Assembly (NCBI GenBank): GCA_023390115.1
Contig: JAEWDM010000024.1
Span: forward strand, 124,001-188,000
Length of the DNA: 64,000 nt
Direction of reading: 5' to 3'
Source: Bacillota bacterium
Lineage (GTDB): Bacteria > Bacillota > Clostridia > Acetivibrionales > DSM-27016
Shown here: piece after piece, positions 34,705 through 43,886 of the stretch
How positions within the stretch are numbered: the first letter of the stretch is position 1
Layout: each line of letters starts with the position of its first letter
Translations under genes and position numbers: made by a program
Notes under the pieces: model-generated
Database searches by the model: none
What the model saw: the letters and a program-made list of their open reading frames with translations, nothing else
What the model was told of the DNA's origin: nothing

Positions 34705-36180
34705 ATGAATTACAATGAAACTACTTTTGAAAGAAATAAGCTTGTGGTAAAGCTTATGTGGATTTCTCTTGCATTAGGGCTGGCAGTAGATATTGCAAAT
34801 AGGGTGCCGGGAATAACCATATTTTCATTGGCTGCTACAGGAGCTGTTGCGGGAGGGGCAGCCACTCTGCTTACCTATAAAAGGATACTGGAGGCACAGG
34901 TTAAATATGTAATTTTGGCAGGACTTGCCGTATTGTGCTATCTGATTATTTCATCCAATCCGCATATGGGTAACTATCTTCTATTGTACTACTGTCTGTC
35001 AATAGTTACATTATATCATCAGTTTGTTCCGATAGTTGTGTCTGGGGCCATCAACATTTTTTTTACCAATTACTTTTTTATTACTCTTAAGGATACCATG
35101 TTTGCCGGATTGGCTGTAAAGCATGTGATTTCCATGAACCTGTATATGGTATTGGTAACGCTTGTGCTGGCATTTCAGACAAGGATCGGAAGTAAAATGA
35201 GGAAGTCTCTCAGGGAGCAGGGAGAAAAGTTGGCAGAGGATAAGAATATGCTGGAAGCGATGTTTGAAAGGATAAAGGAAACGGCAGAGGCGCTTGATGG
35301 ATTCAGTAAATCCATATTAGGCAGGATAAGGTCTATGGGTGCAATATCCGGCGAGATTACCGCGGTATCGGGAGAAATTGCCTCAGCTATACAGTCTCAG
35401 GCCCAAAGTGTAAATGACATAAGGGAATCCATTACTGTCAGCAATGAGGAAACAAAGGCCTTGTCCGGCACCTCGGCGGCAATGAAGGAGCTGTCGGCCT
35501 CAACGGTCGAGACATCCCGGAGGGGAAATGAAGAGGTAAAATACCTTCAGAAGGAAATAAAGAACGTGGGCCTGAATATAAATGACACAGTTGGACTTAT
35601 GGATGAGCTGGACACCAAATCCCAGCAGATAGGCGTTATTCTAAATACTGTAAATGAAATTGCCAGCCGCACCAACCTGCTTGCTTTAAATGCCGCAATA
35701 GAGGCGGCAAGAGCGGGAGAACACGGAAAAGGCTTTGCTGTTGTTGCCGATGAAATAAGGACTCTTGCGGAAAACTCAAGAAAATCTACCGGGGAGATTG
35801 CCGCAATTTTAAATGAGATTCAGAGCAGGGCCAGGAACGCATCGGAGAAAGTGGCGGAGGTATCTGCATCCTTTGATTCGGGCAGAATGGCAGCGGAAAA
35901 TGCCGGTAAAATTTTCGGGGATATCTACGACAATACCAATAATGTCCTCAGAAAGGCGGAGGATATGGATGAAAAGATTAAAAGCCTGAAAAAAGGCTCT
36001 GAAGCAATTACAAATGAGGCTTTTTCAATATCGGGCATTACCCAGCAGGCTTCGGCATCTATTGAGCAGGTGGCATCAAGCATTGCGGAGCAAAACAGAA
36101 AAATTGAGGACATTGTCGAGGAGTTTAATAAGCTGGACGATCTGAGAAGCAAGCTGAATGAAATTGTGAGCAGAGGATAA
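34705..36180 (+). CDS. Methyl-accepting chemotaxis protein with polytopic membrane domain
   Basis: This chemoreceptor has 491 residues. The N-terminal 165 residues hold about six hydrophobic helices with little extracytoplasmic sequence, so it may sense a membrane-related or intracellular cue. Residues 190-490 form the coiled-coil signalling domain with the highly conserved hairpin tip VNEIASRTNLLALNAAIEAA and RAGEHGKGFAVVADEIRTLA. It lacks an obvious HAMP domain. ATG 34705 follows AAGGAGA. The gap to the flavoprotein gene is 64 bases. Confidence 0.9.
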   Translation: MNYNETTFERNKLVVKLMWISLALGLAVDIANRVPGITIFSLAATGAVAGGAATLLTYKRILEAQVKYVILAGLAVLCYLIISSNPHMGNYLLLYYCLSIVTLYHQFVPIVVSGAINIFFTNYFFITLKDTMFAGLAVKHVISMNLYMVLVTLVLAFQTRIGSKMRKSLREQGEKLAEDKNMLEAMFERIKETAEALDGFSKSILGRIRSMGAISGEITAVSGEIASAIQSQAQSVNDIRESITVSNEETKALSGTSAAMKELSASTVETSRRGNEEVKYLQKEIKNVGLNINDTVGLMDELDTKSQQIGVILNTVNEIASRTNLLALNAAIEAARAGEHGKGFAVVADEIRTLAENSRKSTGEIAAILNEIQSRARNASEKVAEVSASFDSGRMAAENAGKIFGDIYDNTNNVLRKAEDMDEKIKSLKKGSEAITNEAFSISGITQQASASIEQVASSIAEQNRKIEDIVEEFNKLDDLRSKLNEIVSRG

Positions 36181-36220
36181 AAAAAGGCTGTAAAAGCTTA
36201 TAAAAGCAGGGGATTTTATA

Positions 36221-36276
36221 AAAGGACCTTTTGGCTGCCGTTTTTTAGCGGAGGCGGAAAGGGCCTTTGCTTTTAC
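36221..36276 (+). terminator. Terminator-like structure after the chemoreceptor gene
   Basis: AAAGGACCTTTTGGCTGCCG can pair imperfectly with GCGGAGGCGGAAAGGGCCTTT around TTTTTTA. It is followed by TTTT, and a further T run lies about 20 bases on. Confidence 0.5.
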
Positions 36277-36373
36277 GGAAAATACGGTTTTTTTGAAGAA
36301 ATTGCTGTTGCTTTGGCAGATTATAATGGTACAATGGTATATAGCAGCGGCTTAAATTTATGTAAACAAAAGG

Positions 36374-37285
36374 GTGGTTACTATAAAAATCAGTTCATTT
36401 ATGAAATTTTCCTTGTTTGGCATAAGCACTGTAATATTTAAAAGAAGGAAGCCTATCCTTGCAACCATCATACTTACCGATAAATGTAATCTGACCTGCA
36501 AGCACTGTGCCGTAAATAATATTGACTGTGTGATGTATTCATACGGAAGCATACAAAGGGAGATGCATGAATTATATAATCAGGGAATAAGGATTTTGTT
36601 TTTCTGCGGAGGCGAAACCTTTTTGTGGGAGGATGAGGGCAGGAATATCGGAAGCCTGGTTGAGGAGGCCAAAGGCATAGGCTTTTTGATTGTAAATGTT
36701 GTGACAAACGGAACCTTCAGGCTGGACCTGCCTGAGGCGGATCTGATACTTCTGAGCCTGGACGGAGCAAAGGAGAATCACAACAAGATAAGAGGAAATA
36801 CGTATGATGATATATTGAGCAATATTGAAGGGGCTACCTCCGGCAATATTTGCCTGTATATGGCAATAAACAGAGTAAACATAGCAGACATAGAGAAGGT
36901 ATGTGAGGTTGCGAGAATACAAGGGAATGTGAGGGCTGTTTCGTTTAATTTTCATACTCCGTACCCCGGAACAGAGGACCTTAGTCTCAGCATAGAGCAA
37001 AAGCAGGATTGCTGCAGGCGTATTGAGCATATGATTGGACTGGGCTATCCTGTTTTCAACCTCAAAAGCGCATTTCCCAATATAGCCGGCAACAGCTTTA
37101 AAACACCCTGCTATCAATGCCTTGTTGTTGAAAACGGAAAGAGGTTTGTCTGCGGAAGGTGTGTGGAAATACCGGGACTGTGCGATAGGTGCGGCTACTT
37201 CTTTGCGGCGGAGTATGCAATGGTTTTTAACGGGAGCATTAAGGTGATACTGGATATGCTCGGTACCTACCTAAAATATGTATAG
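36374..37285 (+). CDS. Radical SAM protein, unknown substrate
   Basis: This radical SAM enzyme has about 303 residues. C38-x3-C42-x2-C45 (TDKCNLTCKHCAV) binds the catalytic 4Fe-4S cluster, and ILFFCGGETFLWED carries the SAM-binding GGE. Near the C-terminus, cysteines in CYQCLVVENGKRFVCGRC and GLCDRCGYF resemble auxiliary-cluster (SPASM-like) ligands. The start is uncertain: GTG 36374 lies on an AAAAGGG stretch, and an ATG at 36401 lacks a good site. It is followed after 12 bases by a second radical SAM gene, a likely operon. The product may be a modified peptide or cofactor. Confidence 0.78.
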   Translation: MVTIKISSFMKFSLFGISTVIFKRRKPILATIILTDKCNLTCKHCAVNNIDCVMYSYGSIQREMHELYNQGIRILFFCGGETFLWEDEGRNIGSLVEEAKGIGFLIVNVVTNGTFRLDLPEADLILLSLDGAKENHNKIRGNTYDDILSNIEGATSGNICLYMAINRVNIADIEKVCEVARIQGNVRAVSFNFHTPYPGTEDLSLSIEQKQDCCRRIEHMIGLGYPVFNLKSAFPNIAGNSFKTPCYQCLVVENGKRFVCGRCVEIPGLCDRCGYFFAAEYAMVFNGSIKVILDMLGTYLKYV

Positions 37286-37297
37286 GGGAATTTATAA

Positions 37298-38551
37298 ATG
37301 CTGTTAACTTCACTATTGAGAATATTTTTGACAAGATCCTTAAGCCCCTTTGTTTTTAGGGCAAAGCATCAAAAAAAATTAAATTTTACAGACCTGGACA
37401 ATATGGGGCTTTATGTGCATATTCCCTTCTGCAGATCGATATGCGGCTTTTGTCCTTATTGCAAGGAGAAGTATGATGAGGCTAAGGCTTTAAGGTATAA
37501 GGACGCGCTGCTTAAGGAAATTGAGCTGGTGTGCGGAGACATGGACAGTAAAAAAACAGTGACAAGCCTTTATTTTGGAGGGGGAACTCCCGCACTGATG
37601 CTTGAAAGCCTTCAGGAGATCATTGACAGGCTGGGCCGCTTTTTTGAAATAAGAGATGGAATTGGTGTGGAGCTTCACCCTGATGATGTAAGCGATACTG
37701 TATTGAGTACGCTTAAAAATATAGGTGTTACAATGATAAGCCTTGGAGTACAGTCATTTAATGAGGAAGCTTTGGGGAAAATCGGACGGAGACATGACAA
37801 CCTCCGGGACAAGCTGTCACTGATAGCAAAATACCAATTTTCAGTGATGGACATAGATCTTATATTCGGGATACCGGGACAGAACAAGGAGATATTGAAA
37901 AACGATATTGAAAGTGCTTTTAAGTATGGGGCAACTCAGGTTTCAACATATCCGTTTATAGATTTTACGTTTGCCGACAATAAGCATGCACCCCTGTCCG
38001 GCAGGCATAAAAGAGATATGCTGGGGGCGATGAATGGCTTCTGCATGGAATCGGGAGCCAGGAGGACTTCGGTATGGACCTTTGCAAAGGAGGGCACAGA
38101 TAAATATTCGTCGGTTACACGGGATACCTTTCTGGGGTTTGGAGTTTCTGCAACCACTCTTTTAAAAGACGTATTCAAGATAAATACGTTTTCGGTAGAG
38201 GAGTACATCAAGCGTGTTTGCGGGAGAAGCCTGCCTACATCCTTAACTCTTAGCTTTACCGAAAGACAGAGGGCGGTTTATTATCTTTTTTGGAGTGCCT
38301 ACGGGCTTGAGATAAATCCAGACAGCTTTTTGCGCTTGATAGGCACGCCTCTTAAGGAAATGTACGGCTTCGAGCTTTTTGCTGCGCAAAGGCTGGGACT
38401 GGTCGAATTAAGGAATAACAGCTACTGGCTGACAGAAAGAGCGGCATATATTTACCACTACTTAGAGCAGCGGTACACGACGGCTTATATAGATAAAATG
38501 TGGAGAATATCCCGCAATAAGGCATTCCCGGAGAGAATGGTGCTCAGATAA
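37298..38551 (+). CDS. HemN/HemW-like radical SAM protein
   Basis: The protein has 417 residues and is in the coproporphyrinogen III oxidase-like group. GLYVHIPFCRSICGFCPYC contains C45-x3-C49-x2-C52 plus Cys55, and SLYFGGGTPALM supplies the SAM-binding glycines. VELHPDDVSDTVLSTLKNIG and LGVQSFNEEALGKIGRRHD are family segments. The C-terminal winged-helix-like part is present. It may act in haem trafficking or anaerobic tetrapyrrole chemistry, but members of this group also methylate or cyclise other substrates. It pairs with the preceding radical SAM gene. Confidence 0.8.
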   Translation: MLLTSLLRIFLTRSLSPFVFRAKHQKKLNFTDLDNMGLYVHIPFCRSICGFCPYCKEKYDEAKALRYKDALLKEIELVCGDMDSKKTVTSLYFGGGTPALMLESLQEIIDRLGRFFEIRDGIGVELHPDDVSDTVLSTLKNIGVTMISLGVQSFNEEALGKIGRRHDNLRDKLSLIAKYQFSVMDIDLIFGIPGQNKEILKNDIESAFKYGATQVSTYPFIDFTFADNKHAPLSGRHKRDMLGAMNGFCMESGARRTSVWTFAKEGTDKYSSVTRDTFLGFGVSATTLLKDVFKINTFSVEEYIKRVCGRSLPTSLTLSFTERQRAVYYLFWSAYGLEINPDSFLRLIGTPLKEMYGFELFAAQRLGLVELRNNSYWLTERAAYIYHYLEQRYTTAYIDKMWRISRNKAFPERMVLR

Positions 38552-38559
38552 ATTCAAGG

Positions 38560-38590
38560 GCAGCCGGGGTTCCCGGCCGCTGTTATTTTT
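38560..38590. terminator. Convergent terminator
   Basis: CAGCCGGG pairs with CCCGGCCGCTG with a bulge, in the 31-base gap between the radical SAM operon and the opposing dehydrogenase gene. A T tract lies on the + strand. Confidence 0.5.
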
Positions 38591-39473
38591 CCGGAGCTTT
38601 TATATACTTATAAAAGCCCTCTCCGGTTTTTCTTCCCAGCAGGCCGAGATCCGTCATGCTTTTAAAAACTGTACAGGGCTCATATGCTTTGTCCTTCAGC
38701 TCGGAATACAGGGACGACAGGATATTGTACACAGTGTCTATCCCTATCAGATCGCATAGCTGAAAGGGCCCCATAGGATGATTTGTTCCGAGCTTCATTG
38801 CCCTGTCTATATCCTCTGCCACTGCGATGTTGTTTTTGAGTAAATTTGCGGCATTATTCAAATATGCCATAAGAAGCCTGTTTACAATAAAGCCGGGGCT
38901 GTCTTCCAGCAGTACATATTCCTTTGTGAGAAGACGGCAAAAAAGCTTTATCAGCTCTACGGTCCGTCCGGAGGTTTTTTCTCCGCTCACAATCTCAACA
39001 AGGCCCGTTCTGTCCACGGGATTAAAAAAATGCAGCCCTATGAATCTTCCGGGCTCTGTAAGCCTGCGTCCAAGGCTGTTTATGCTGAAGGAGGAGGTAT
39101 TAGTGCATATAATGGTATGAGACGAGGCAGCCTTATCCATTTTAACCAATAGCTCTTCCTTGTGATGGAAATCCTCAACTATGCTTTCAATTATAATATC
39201 GCAACCGCATAAGGATGATGTGTCACCCGCAGCGTGAATTTTATGAAGCATTGCCTGGTGCAGGGAGGCTGAAATTTTATTGCTTTTCAGCCATGAATCA
39301 AGTCTTTCCTTCACCTTAAGGATTGGCTTTTTTGAATCGGTATGATGCCACATAAACACGTCGCAGCCTGCCCGCAAGGACTCTATCGCTATTCCCTGAG
39401 CCATAGTGCCGGCGCCTAGAATAAGTATATTCTTAAGCATATATGATTTTTCCGTACCCCCTATTTTATCCAT
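38583..39473 (-). CDS. 3-hydroxyacyl-CoA (3-hydroxybutyryl-CoA) dehydrogenase family protein
   Basis: This NAD(P)-dependent dehydrogenase has 285-296 residues. The Rossmann motif ILILGAGTMAQGIA is near the N-terminus; VEDFHHKEELLVKMDK, TNTSSFSINSLG, GLHFFNPVDRTGLVEIV (with the catalytic His) and the helical C-terminal NHPMGPFQLCDLIGID are all present. It is the last gene of a reverse-strand operon with KAS III and an acetyltransferase. The start overlaps KAS III at 39473; an internal ATG at 39440 begins the Rossmann fold directly and is the alternative. It probably acts on a beta-keto product of the synthase rather than in butyrate formation. Confidence 0.86.
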   Translation of the reverse strand: MDKIGGTEKSYMLKNILILGAGTMAQGIAIESLRAGCDVFMWHHTDSKKPILKVKERLDSWLKSNKISASLHQAMLHKIHAAGDTSSLCGCDIIIESIVEDFHHKEELLVKMDKAASSHTIICTNTSSFSINSLGRRLTEPGRFIGLHFFNPVDRTGLVEIVSGEKTSGRTVELIKLFCRLLTKEYVLLEDSPGFIVNRLLMAYLNNAANLLKNNIAVAEDIDRAMKLGTNHPMGPFQLCDLIGIDTVYNILSSLYSELKDKAYEPCTVFKSMTDLGLLGRKTGEGFYKYIKAPEK

Positions 39474-40444
39474 TTAAACAGTGCAGCTCCCCATGACAGT
39501 CCCCCTCCAAAGCCTGTCATTGCTATGACGTCTCCTTTTTTTATAAGGCCCTTGCCTGCCGCCTCGGCAAGTGTAATGGGTATTGATGCCCCTGATGTGT
39601 TTCCATATCTCTCAATTGTGGTATAGGTCTTTTCAAAAGGTATGCCGAGCTTTTTTAAGGAGGTCTTAATAATGTTGATATTTGCCTGGTGAGAGATTAC
39701 CAGGCTTATATCCTCTGTTTTAAGACCTGCCTTAGACAGCACCGTTTCTATGGATTCGGGAAATACCTTTGTTGCGAAATCCCACACCCTTTTTCCCTGC
39801 ATTGTAAAGGCATGAAGACCTTTATCTACCGTATCATGCGTGGTGGGAATGCGCGATCCTCCGGCGGGAAGCTTTATTACGTCCCAGCCCCTCCCATTGT
39901 TCATTATAAAGCTGTCAATATAGCCCGCTTCATCTGTTTGTGAGAGTACCGCCGCCCCTGCTCCGTCGCCGAAAAACACACAGGTATTCCTGTCGCGCCA
40001 GTCCATTATTCTTGAATAAGTCTCCGCACCTACTACCAGTACATTTTTATAACCCAGGCCCTTCATCATTCCTGCCGCAACGGTAACAGCAAATACAAAC
40101 CCGGCGCATACCGCCGATATATCAAAGGCTGCGGCCCTGCTTGCTCCAAGCTTGCCTTGAAGTATCGCGGCCGTGGAGGGCTGAACCATATCGGGGGATG
40201 AGGTTGCAAGTATTATAAGGTCAATTTCCGCAGGTGTTATGCCTGCGTCCTTTATTGCATCCAGAGAGGCGTACAATGCCAAATCCGACGTTGCCTCGCA
40301 GGAATCTGCTATTCTCCGCTCCTTTATCCCTGTTTTGCCGTAGATCCATTCATCTGTTGTATCAAGCCTTTTTTCCAGATCATGATTTGTCCATACCATA
40401 TTCGGCACGTAGTAGCCCGTGCCTGTAATACCTATATTTTTCAT
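39461..40444 (-). CDS. 3-oxoacyl-ACP synthase III family (FabH-like)
   Basis: This ketosynthase III has 327 residues and an intact catalytic triad: Cys113 (DISAVCAGF), His252 (ISHQANINII) and Asn282 (RYGNTSGASIPI). It condenses an acyl-CoA starter with malonyl-ACP or a related unit. No other fatty-acid synthesis genes surround it, so it is more likely part of a small specialised pathway with the dehydrogenase downstream and the acetyltransferase upstream. Its start overlaps the upstream stop by four bases, showing coupling. Confidence 0.9.
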   Translation of the reverse strand: MKNIGITGTGYYVPNMVWTNHDLEKRLDTTDEWIYGKTGIKERRIADSCEATSDLALYASLDAIKDAGITPAEIDLIILATSSPDMVQPSTAAILQGKLGASRAAAFDISAVCAGFVFAVTVAAGMMKGLGYKNVLVVGAETYSRIMDWRDRNTCVFFGDGAGAAVLSQTDEAGYIDSFIMNNGRGWDVIKLPAGGSRIPTTHDTVDKGLHAFTMQGKRVWDFATKVFPESIETVLSKAGLKTEDISLVISHQANINIIKTSLKKLGIPFEKTYTTIERYGNTSGASIPITLAEAAGKGLIKKGDVIAMTGFGGGLSWGAALFKWIK

Positions 40445-41112
40445 ATTAATTCACCGCCTGCATAGATATGTTTTATTTCTTTTGCGGGAACTCCCACTGC
40501 TGTGCACATGGGAGCTATGTCAGAGGTAACGACTGCCCCTGCCCCAACGACAGACCAATTTCCAACTGATTTGTGAGGAATAATGCAGCAGTTTGTACCG
40601 AGGCTGCAGCCGTCCTCCAATTTGACATTGCCTGAAATATTTACTGAGGGAGCCAGAGTACAGAAGCTTCCCATGCTTACGTCATGTCCTATGGTACAAT
40701 TTAAATTTATAATATTGAAGCTCTCCATTTTAATATTGACAGTTAGCACCGAAGAGCGGCAAATAATATTTCCGTGCCCCATGGACACGTATTTTGAAAG
40801 CCTTACCGAAGGATGTATAAGATTTGGAAAGCTTACGTGAGAAAGAGCCATAACCTTATCGGCAATGTTTTTTCTTCCCACGGGATCCCCAACGGCGATT
40901 GCGGCATAAACAGGAAAGAGCGTATTTGCAAACCAGCTCATGTCTCCCAGTATGGGTATATGATTTACCAGGCTGCCCTTTTTGTTTATGTCATCATCTA
41001 TGCAGCCTATTATTTCCCATTTGCCATGCACGCTGTTGATATCCTCAACAAGCCAGAATATCTCCCTCGAAAAACCTCCCGCACCTATTATTACAAGCTT
41101 TTCCCTATCCAT
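40441..41112 (-). CDS. NeuD-like sugar O-acyltransferase (left-handed beta-helix)
   Basis: The protein of about 223 residues has an N-terminal nucleotide-binding-like domain (KLVIIGAGGFSREIFWLVED) and a C-terminal hexapeptide-repeat helix (LNCTIGHDVSMGSFCTLAPS, LGTNCCIIPHKSVG, VVGAGAVVTSDIAP). It is of the NeuD/PglD type that acetylates sugars. The ATG at 41112 follows GAGGA at six bases; the frame continues upstream to 41205 without a site. It is the first gene of the operon leading into KAS III. Confidence 0.82.
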   Translation of the reverse strand: MDREKLVIIGAGGFSREIFWLVEDINSVHGKWEIIGCIDDDINKKGSLVNHIPILGDMSWFANTLFPVYAAIAVGDPVGRKNIADKVMALSHVSFPNLIHPSVRLSKYVSMGHGNIICRSSVLTVNIKMESFNIINLNCTIGHDVSMGSFCTLAPSVNISGNVKLEDGCSLGTNCCIIPHKSVGNWSVVGAGAVVTSDIAPMCTAVGVPAKEIKHIYAGGELI

Positions 41113-41226
41113 ATTTTCCTCGCAATCCATGCTTTTCGTCACAACAAAATTTATGTCAATTACTGTGTAGAAGAGTGCCAGAGTGCCTGGCATGTCATTT
41201 TGCAAAGGTACTGCATTTAAACAAAG

Positions 41227-41247
41227 AAGCTGTCTTTTTGGGACAGC
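41227..41247 (-). terminator. Hairpin downstream of gvpA1
   Basis: AGCTGTC pairs with GACAGCT; on the reverse strand it is followed by a short T-rich stretch. It probably ends the gvpA1 transcript before the acetyltransferase operon. Confidence 0.45.
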
Positions 41248-41258
41248 TGCAATATAAT

Positions 41259-41284
41259 CAGATGTATTTTAGTAAATACATCTG
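41259..41284. repeat. Inverted repeat downstream of gvpA1
   Basis: CAGATGTATTT and AAATACATCTG form perfect 11-base arms around TAGT. Further partial copies of AAATACATC follow at 41295-41310, making a small cluster of related repeats. Confidence 0.55.
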
Positions 41285-41345
41285 ATGTATATACTTAAAT
41301 ACATCAAGTGTATTGAAAATTTGCATGTAATGCAAATGCATTTGT

Positions 41346-41564
41346 TCAGCCTTCCTTGTAATAGTGACCTTCTGTAAGTCCCACCGCTCTTGCGTAAGCC
41401 AGCCAGGTTTCTACACCGGCAATTACTACTCTTGCATCGGCAGTCAGCAGTTCAATTCCAAGAAGTGATACTCTTACGAAAATATCTATTACAATACCCT
41501 TTTCAAGAATTCTGTCCAATACTTCCGCGAGGCTTGACGATTCTACAGAGTGTTTAACTGACAT
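41346..41564 (-). CDS. gvpA: Gas vesicle structural protein GvpA (copy 1)
   Basis: This is the major shell protein of gas vesicles (72 residues). The near-invariant core SSLAEVLDRILEKGIVIDIF, VRVSLLGIELLTADARVVIA and GVETWLAYARAVGL is present. It packs into the ribbed hydrophobic wall of the vesicle. The C-terminal tail (TEGHYYKEG) differs from the other three copies. ATG 41564 follows GGGGGTG. It is transcribed alone on the reverse strand at the edge of the gas-vesicle locus. Confidence 0.95.
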   Translation of the reverse strand: MSVKHSVESSSLAEVLDRILEKGIVIDIFVRVSLLGIELLTADARVVIAGVETWLAYARAVGLTEGHYYKEG

Positions 41565-41806
41565 AATTTTCACCCCCTTTTATGGTCATCGGTCTCATTG
41601 TTTATAAAACCTAATATCACTATATTAATTCAGACACAAAAGTGTGATTAACATAATATTGAGATAAAAACCTTTATTTCCCAAATTTTATATGCTTCAT
41701 GAATAATGGGACAATACCTGCATAAATATATAGAGGTATAAAATAATTCTTAAGAAGGGGCTTAAAAAGCAATTTGATTTTTAGCCCTATATGGACAGGT
41801 GATAAT

Positions 41807-42541
41807 TTGGACAATTATAAAGATGGCTCAGTGGAAATCTTATCTCAGGTTGTTCAAGCAAGATACCTTTTGGAGAATGAGATGCTTTTTAAAAGAAAAT
41901 ACCCGGGAGCCAGGCCCGAAGGGTGTATTATAGAAAATATTGAGTATTCTCAAGCGGAGAATATCAGGTTTAAGACGGTATTTAAAAGTGAGAGCATTGC
42001 AATACACTATGAATTTGCAATAGTTTGCATATATGAGCTGTATAATTACAACTCAGGGATAAGAAGCTATGATGTTATTTCGGATATGGCCATGGGTACA
42101 TTATCAATAGACAAATACAATTTCCATCCGTTTTCGGATTTTTCCGAAGAAACAGACTGCTGCTGCAGGCCCAGAGAGGTGAAATGCAGTTGTGATATCG
42201 ACATTGACGGTAAGGACATTGTTGTCTGTGTCTCATCTGTAATTGATATATTGCTTCTTAAAGAGGAGGTGCTCAGAATTGAAAGCGGGATATCGGCAGC
42301 AAGGGATAAAAGAGAGGATGAAAAGGAACGTGAAGAAAGTGACAGGCTGCATACTGCCATAGGCCTTGAATGGATGGACAGACAAAGAGAGATAAATAAC
42401 CTGGAGGCAAGGGTCCGGGACTATATTCATGAAATTGCTTATTTAAAGGATGCAAACAAAAGCTTATATTTGCAGCTTAAGGATATGGAGGAAGAAAACA
42501 AAATATTAAGAGGTAAAAATGATATGGGAAAATTGGCTTAA
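41807..42541 (+). CDS. Unrecognised protein with C-terminal coiled coil, in the gas-vesicle locus
   Basis: I do not recognise this protein of about 244 residues. The first 150 residues are mixed strand-like sequence (EILSQVVQARYLLENEMLF, IAIHYEFAIVCIYELYNY), with a Cys cluster DCCCRPREVKCSCDID. The last 75 residues form a highly charged coiled coil (REINNLEARVRDYIHEIAYL). It weakly resembles the protein at 43102 in its first 60 residues. TTG 41807 follows AGGTGA; an upstream TTG at 41774 is possible. Its position between two gvpA genes suggests a vesicle-accessory or spore-related role. Confidence 0.6.
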   Translation: MDNYKDGSVEILSQVVQARYLLENEMLFKRKYPGARPEGCIIENIEYSQAENIRFKTVFKSESIAIHYEFAIVCIYELYNYNSGIRSYDVISDMAMGTLSIDKYNFHPFSDFSEETDCCCRPREVKCSCDIDIDGKDIVVCVSSVIDILLLKEEVLRIESGISAARDKREDEKEREESDRLHTAIGLEWMDRQREINNLEARVRDYIHEIAYLKDANKSLYLQLKDMEEENKILRGKNDMGKLA

Positions 42542-42626
42542 GACTTTATTTAAAAAGGGAAAGCCTCCATGTAAATAAGGGTTTTCCGGTGCAAAAATGC
42601 TATGTACAAAATGGAGGCTTTACAGA

Positions 42627-42845
42627 TTAAAACTCTTCTCTTATATGCGGGGAAAGGAGACCGACTGCCTTGGCGTAGCACAGCCAGGTTTCAACGCCTG
42701 CAATAACTATTCTTCCGTCAATAGCAAGTAATTCGATGCCAACTAAGGACACTCGTACAAACAAATCAATAACTATACCCTTTTCCAGGATTCTGTCCAG
42801 CACCTCAGCCAGACTTGATGATTCAACCGAATGTTTTACTGCCAT
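42627..42845 (-). CDS. gvpA: Gas vesicle structural protein GvpA (copy 2)
   Basis: This second shell protein of 72 residues (MAVKHSVESSSLAEVLDRIL and so on) is almost identical to copy 4 through residue 60. It has the same core VIDLFVRVSLVGIELLAIDG and GVETWLCYAKAVGL and a different tail (LSPHIREEF). It is preceded by AAGGAGG on the reverse strand and is divergent from the orphan gene at 43102. Confidence 0.95.
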   Translation of the reverse strand: MAVKHSVESSSLAEVLDRILEKGIVIDLFVRVSLVGIELLAIDGRIVIAGVETWLCYAKAVGLLSPHIREEF

Positions 42846-42936
42846 TTATAAACCTCCTTAAGCTATAAAAATTTCAATTGTTTTACATTTACAATATATT
42901 AGTCTTAAACAAGATAGGTGACTGTTTAGGATTTAA

Positions 42937-42977
42937 AATTAATAATATTTACGGGAGTCACGGCATAATTATTAATT
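42937..42977. promoter_or_regulatory. Inverted repeat between divergent gvpA2 and orphan gene
   Basis: AATTAATAAT and ATTATTAATT are exact inverses 21 bases apart, centred in the 256-base divergent spacer (42846-43101), a sensible place for a shared operator. The rest of the spacer is AT-rich without a gene. Confidence 0.35.
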
Positions 42978-43101
42978 ATGGTCGGATTTTATAAACAACC
43001 TCACAAAATCGTATTTGATTCACCTTTTAATATGGTCAAGAATAATATAACATGAATGATCTAAAAGCATTGGTAATATATAATGAAAGGAGTTTTAACC
43101 T

Positions 43102-43824
43102 ATGTATGATGAGAATATTGTAAGTCGGCAAGATGGTGCAAACGAAAAATATGGAATTTTTGTAAAAAGAATTCTTGCAAAATACTTTGCTCCTGAGTCT
43201 CAGTTGCTGTTTCAGGAAAAGAGGGATCCTGCGACAGGGCTTCAAATGGGGGTGAAGGAACCTTTAAAGCTTTATATAAACAATGCCGGAGAAAACGGAG
43301 AGCATCCTGTTCAGGGAATAACCGAAATTATAATGAGCCTGAATGAAACACCCTCCAATATTATAATAAGCAATACGAAATCCAGAATAAAAATAATATT
43401 CAAGGTTTTTCTGCTTATAAAGCATCAGGATTTGGGAACTCCCAGTCTGATTGTTCTGCCTGATGATATCGGTACAAAATGCATGTCGCAGTATGACTTG
43501 AGCGAGGCCCAGCATAAGAGCCACAATCAGCCCAAGGAAACTCTTCAAATATCCGACGGAAATTTTATGTATATAGTTGATGTGCCTTTGACTGAGTTTG
43601 ACAACCAGCTTACTCCCTATCAGCTTAATGATTCCACGCTGCAGTCATATGTTGTGCTTAGGAACCTTACGTGGACGGTTGATGTGGATGATATAGAAAA
43701 GAAAGGCTCCGGCATACCTCCAAGCTCGGCAACTGTTACAACAATTGCTGTGTTTCAGGATTTGCTGAACAAAATAGGGATAGATGATGACATAGTAATA
43801 AATGGTGTGTCAAGTGCTTATTAA
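43102..43824 (+). CDS. Unrecognised protein in the gas-vesicle locus
   Basis: This protein of 240 residues has no family I can name. It has no signal peptide or membrane segment and reads as a beta-rich globular protein (LKLYINNAGENGEHPVQGITE, NFMYIVDVPLTEFDNQLTPY). Its N-terminal part (VKRILAKYFAPESQLLFQEK) resembles the corresponding part of the 41807 protein, so the two may be distant paralogues. ATG 43102 follows AAAGGAG. It is followed after 62 bases by a small zinc-ribbon gene. Confidence 0.65.
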   Translation: MYDENIVSRQDGANEKYGIFVKRILAKYFAPESQLLFQEKRDPATGLQMGVKEPLKLYINNAGENGEHPVQGITEIIMSLNETPSNIIISNTKSRIKIIFKVFLLIKHQDLGTPSLIVLPDDIGTKCMSQYDLSEAQHKSHNQPKETLQISDGNFMYIVDVPLTEFDNQLTPYQLNDSTLQSYVVLRNLTWTVDVDDIEKKGSGIPPSSATVTTIAVFQDLLNKIGIDDDIVINGVSSAY

Positions 43825-43886
43825 GAGAGCCTTTATATCTAAGCTGCCTGCATATACATATAAATTTATTTTAGAAGGTGAAAAGA

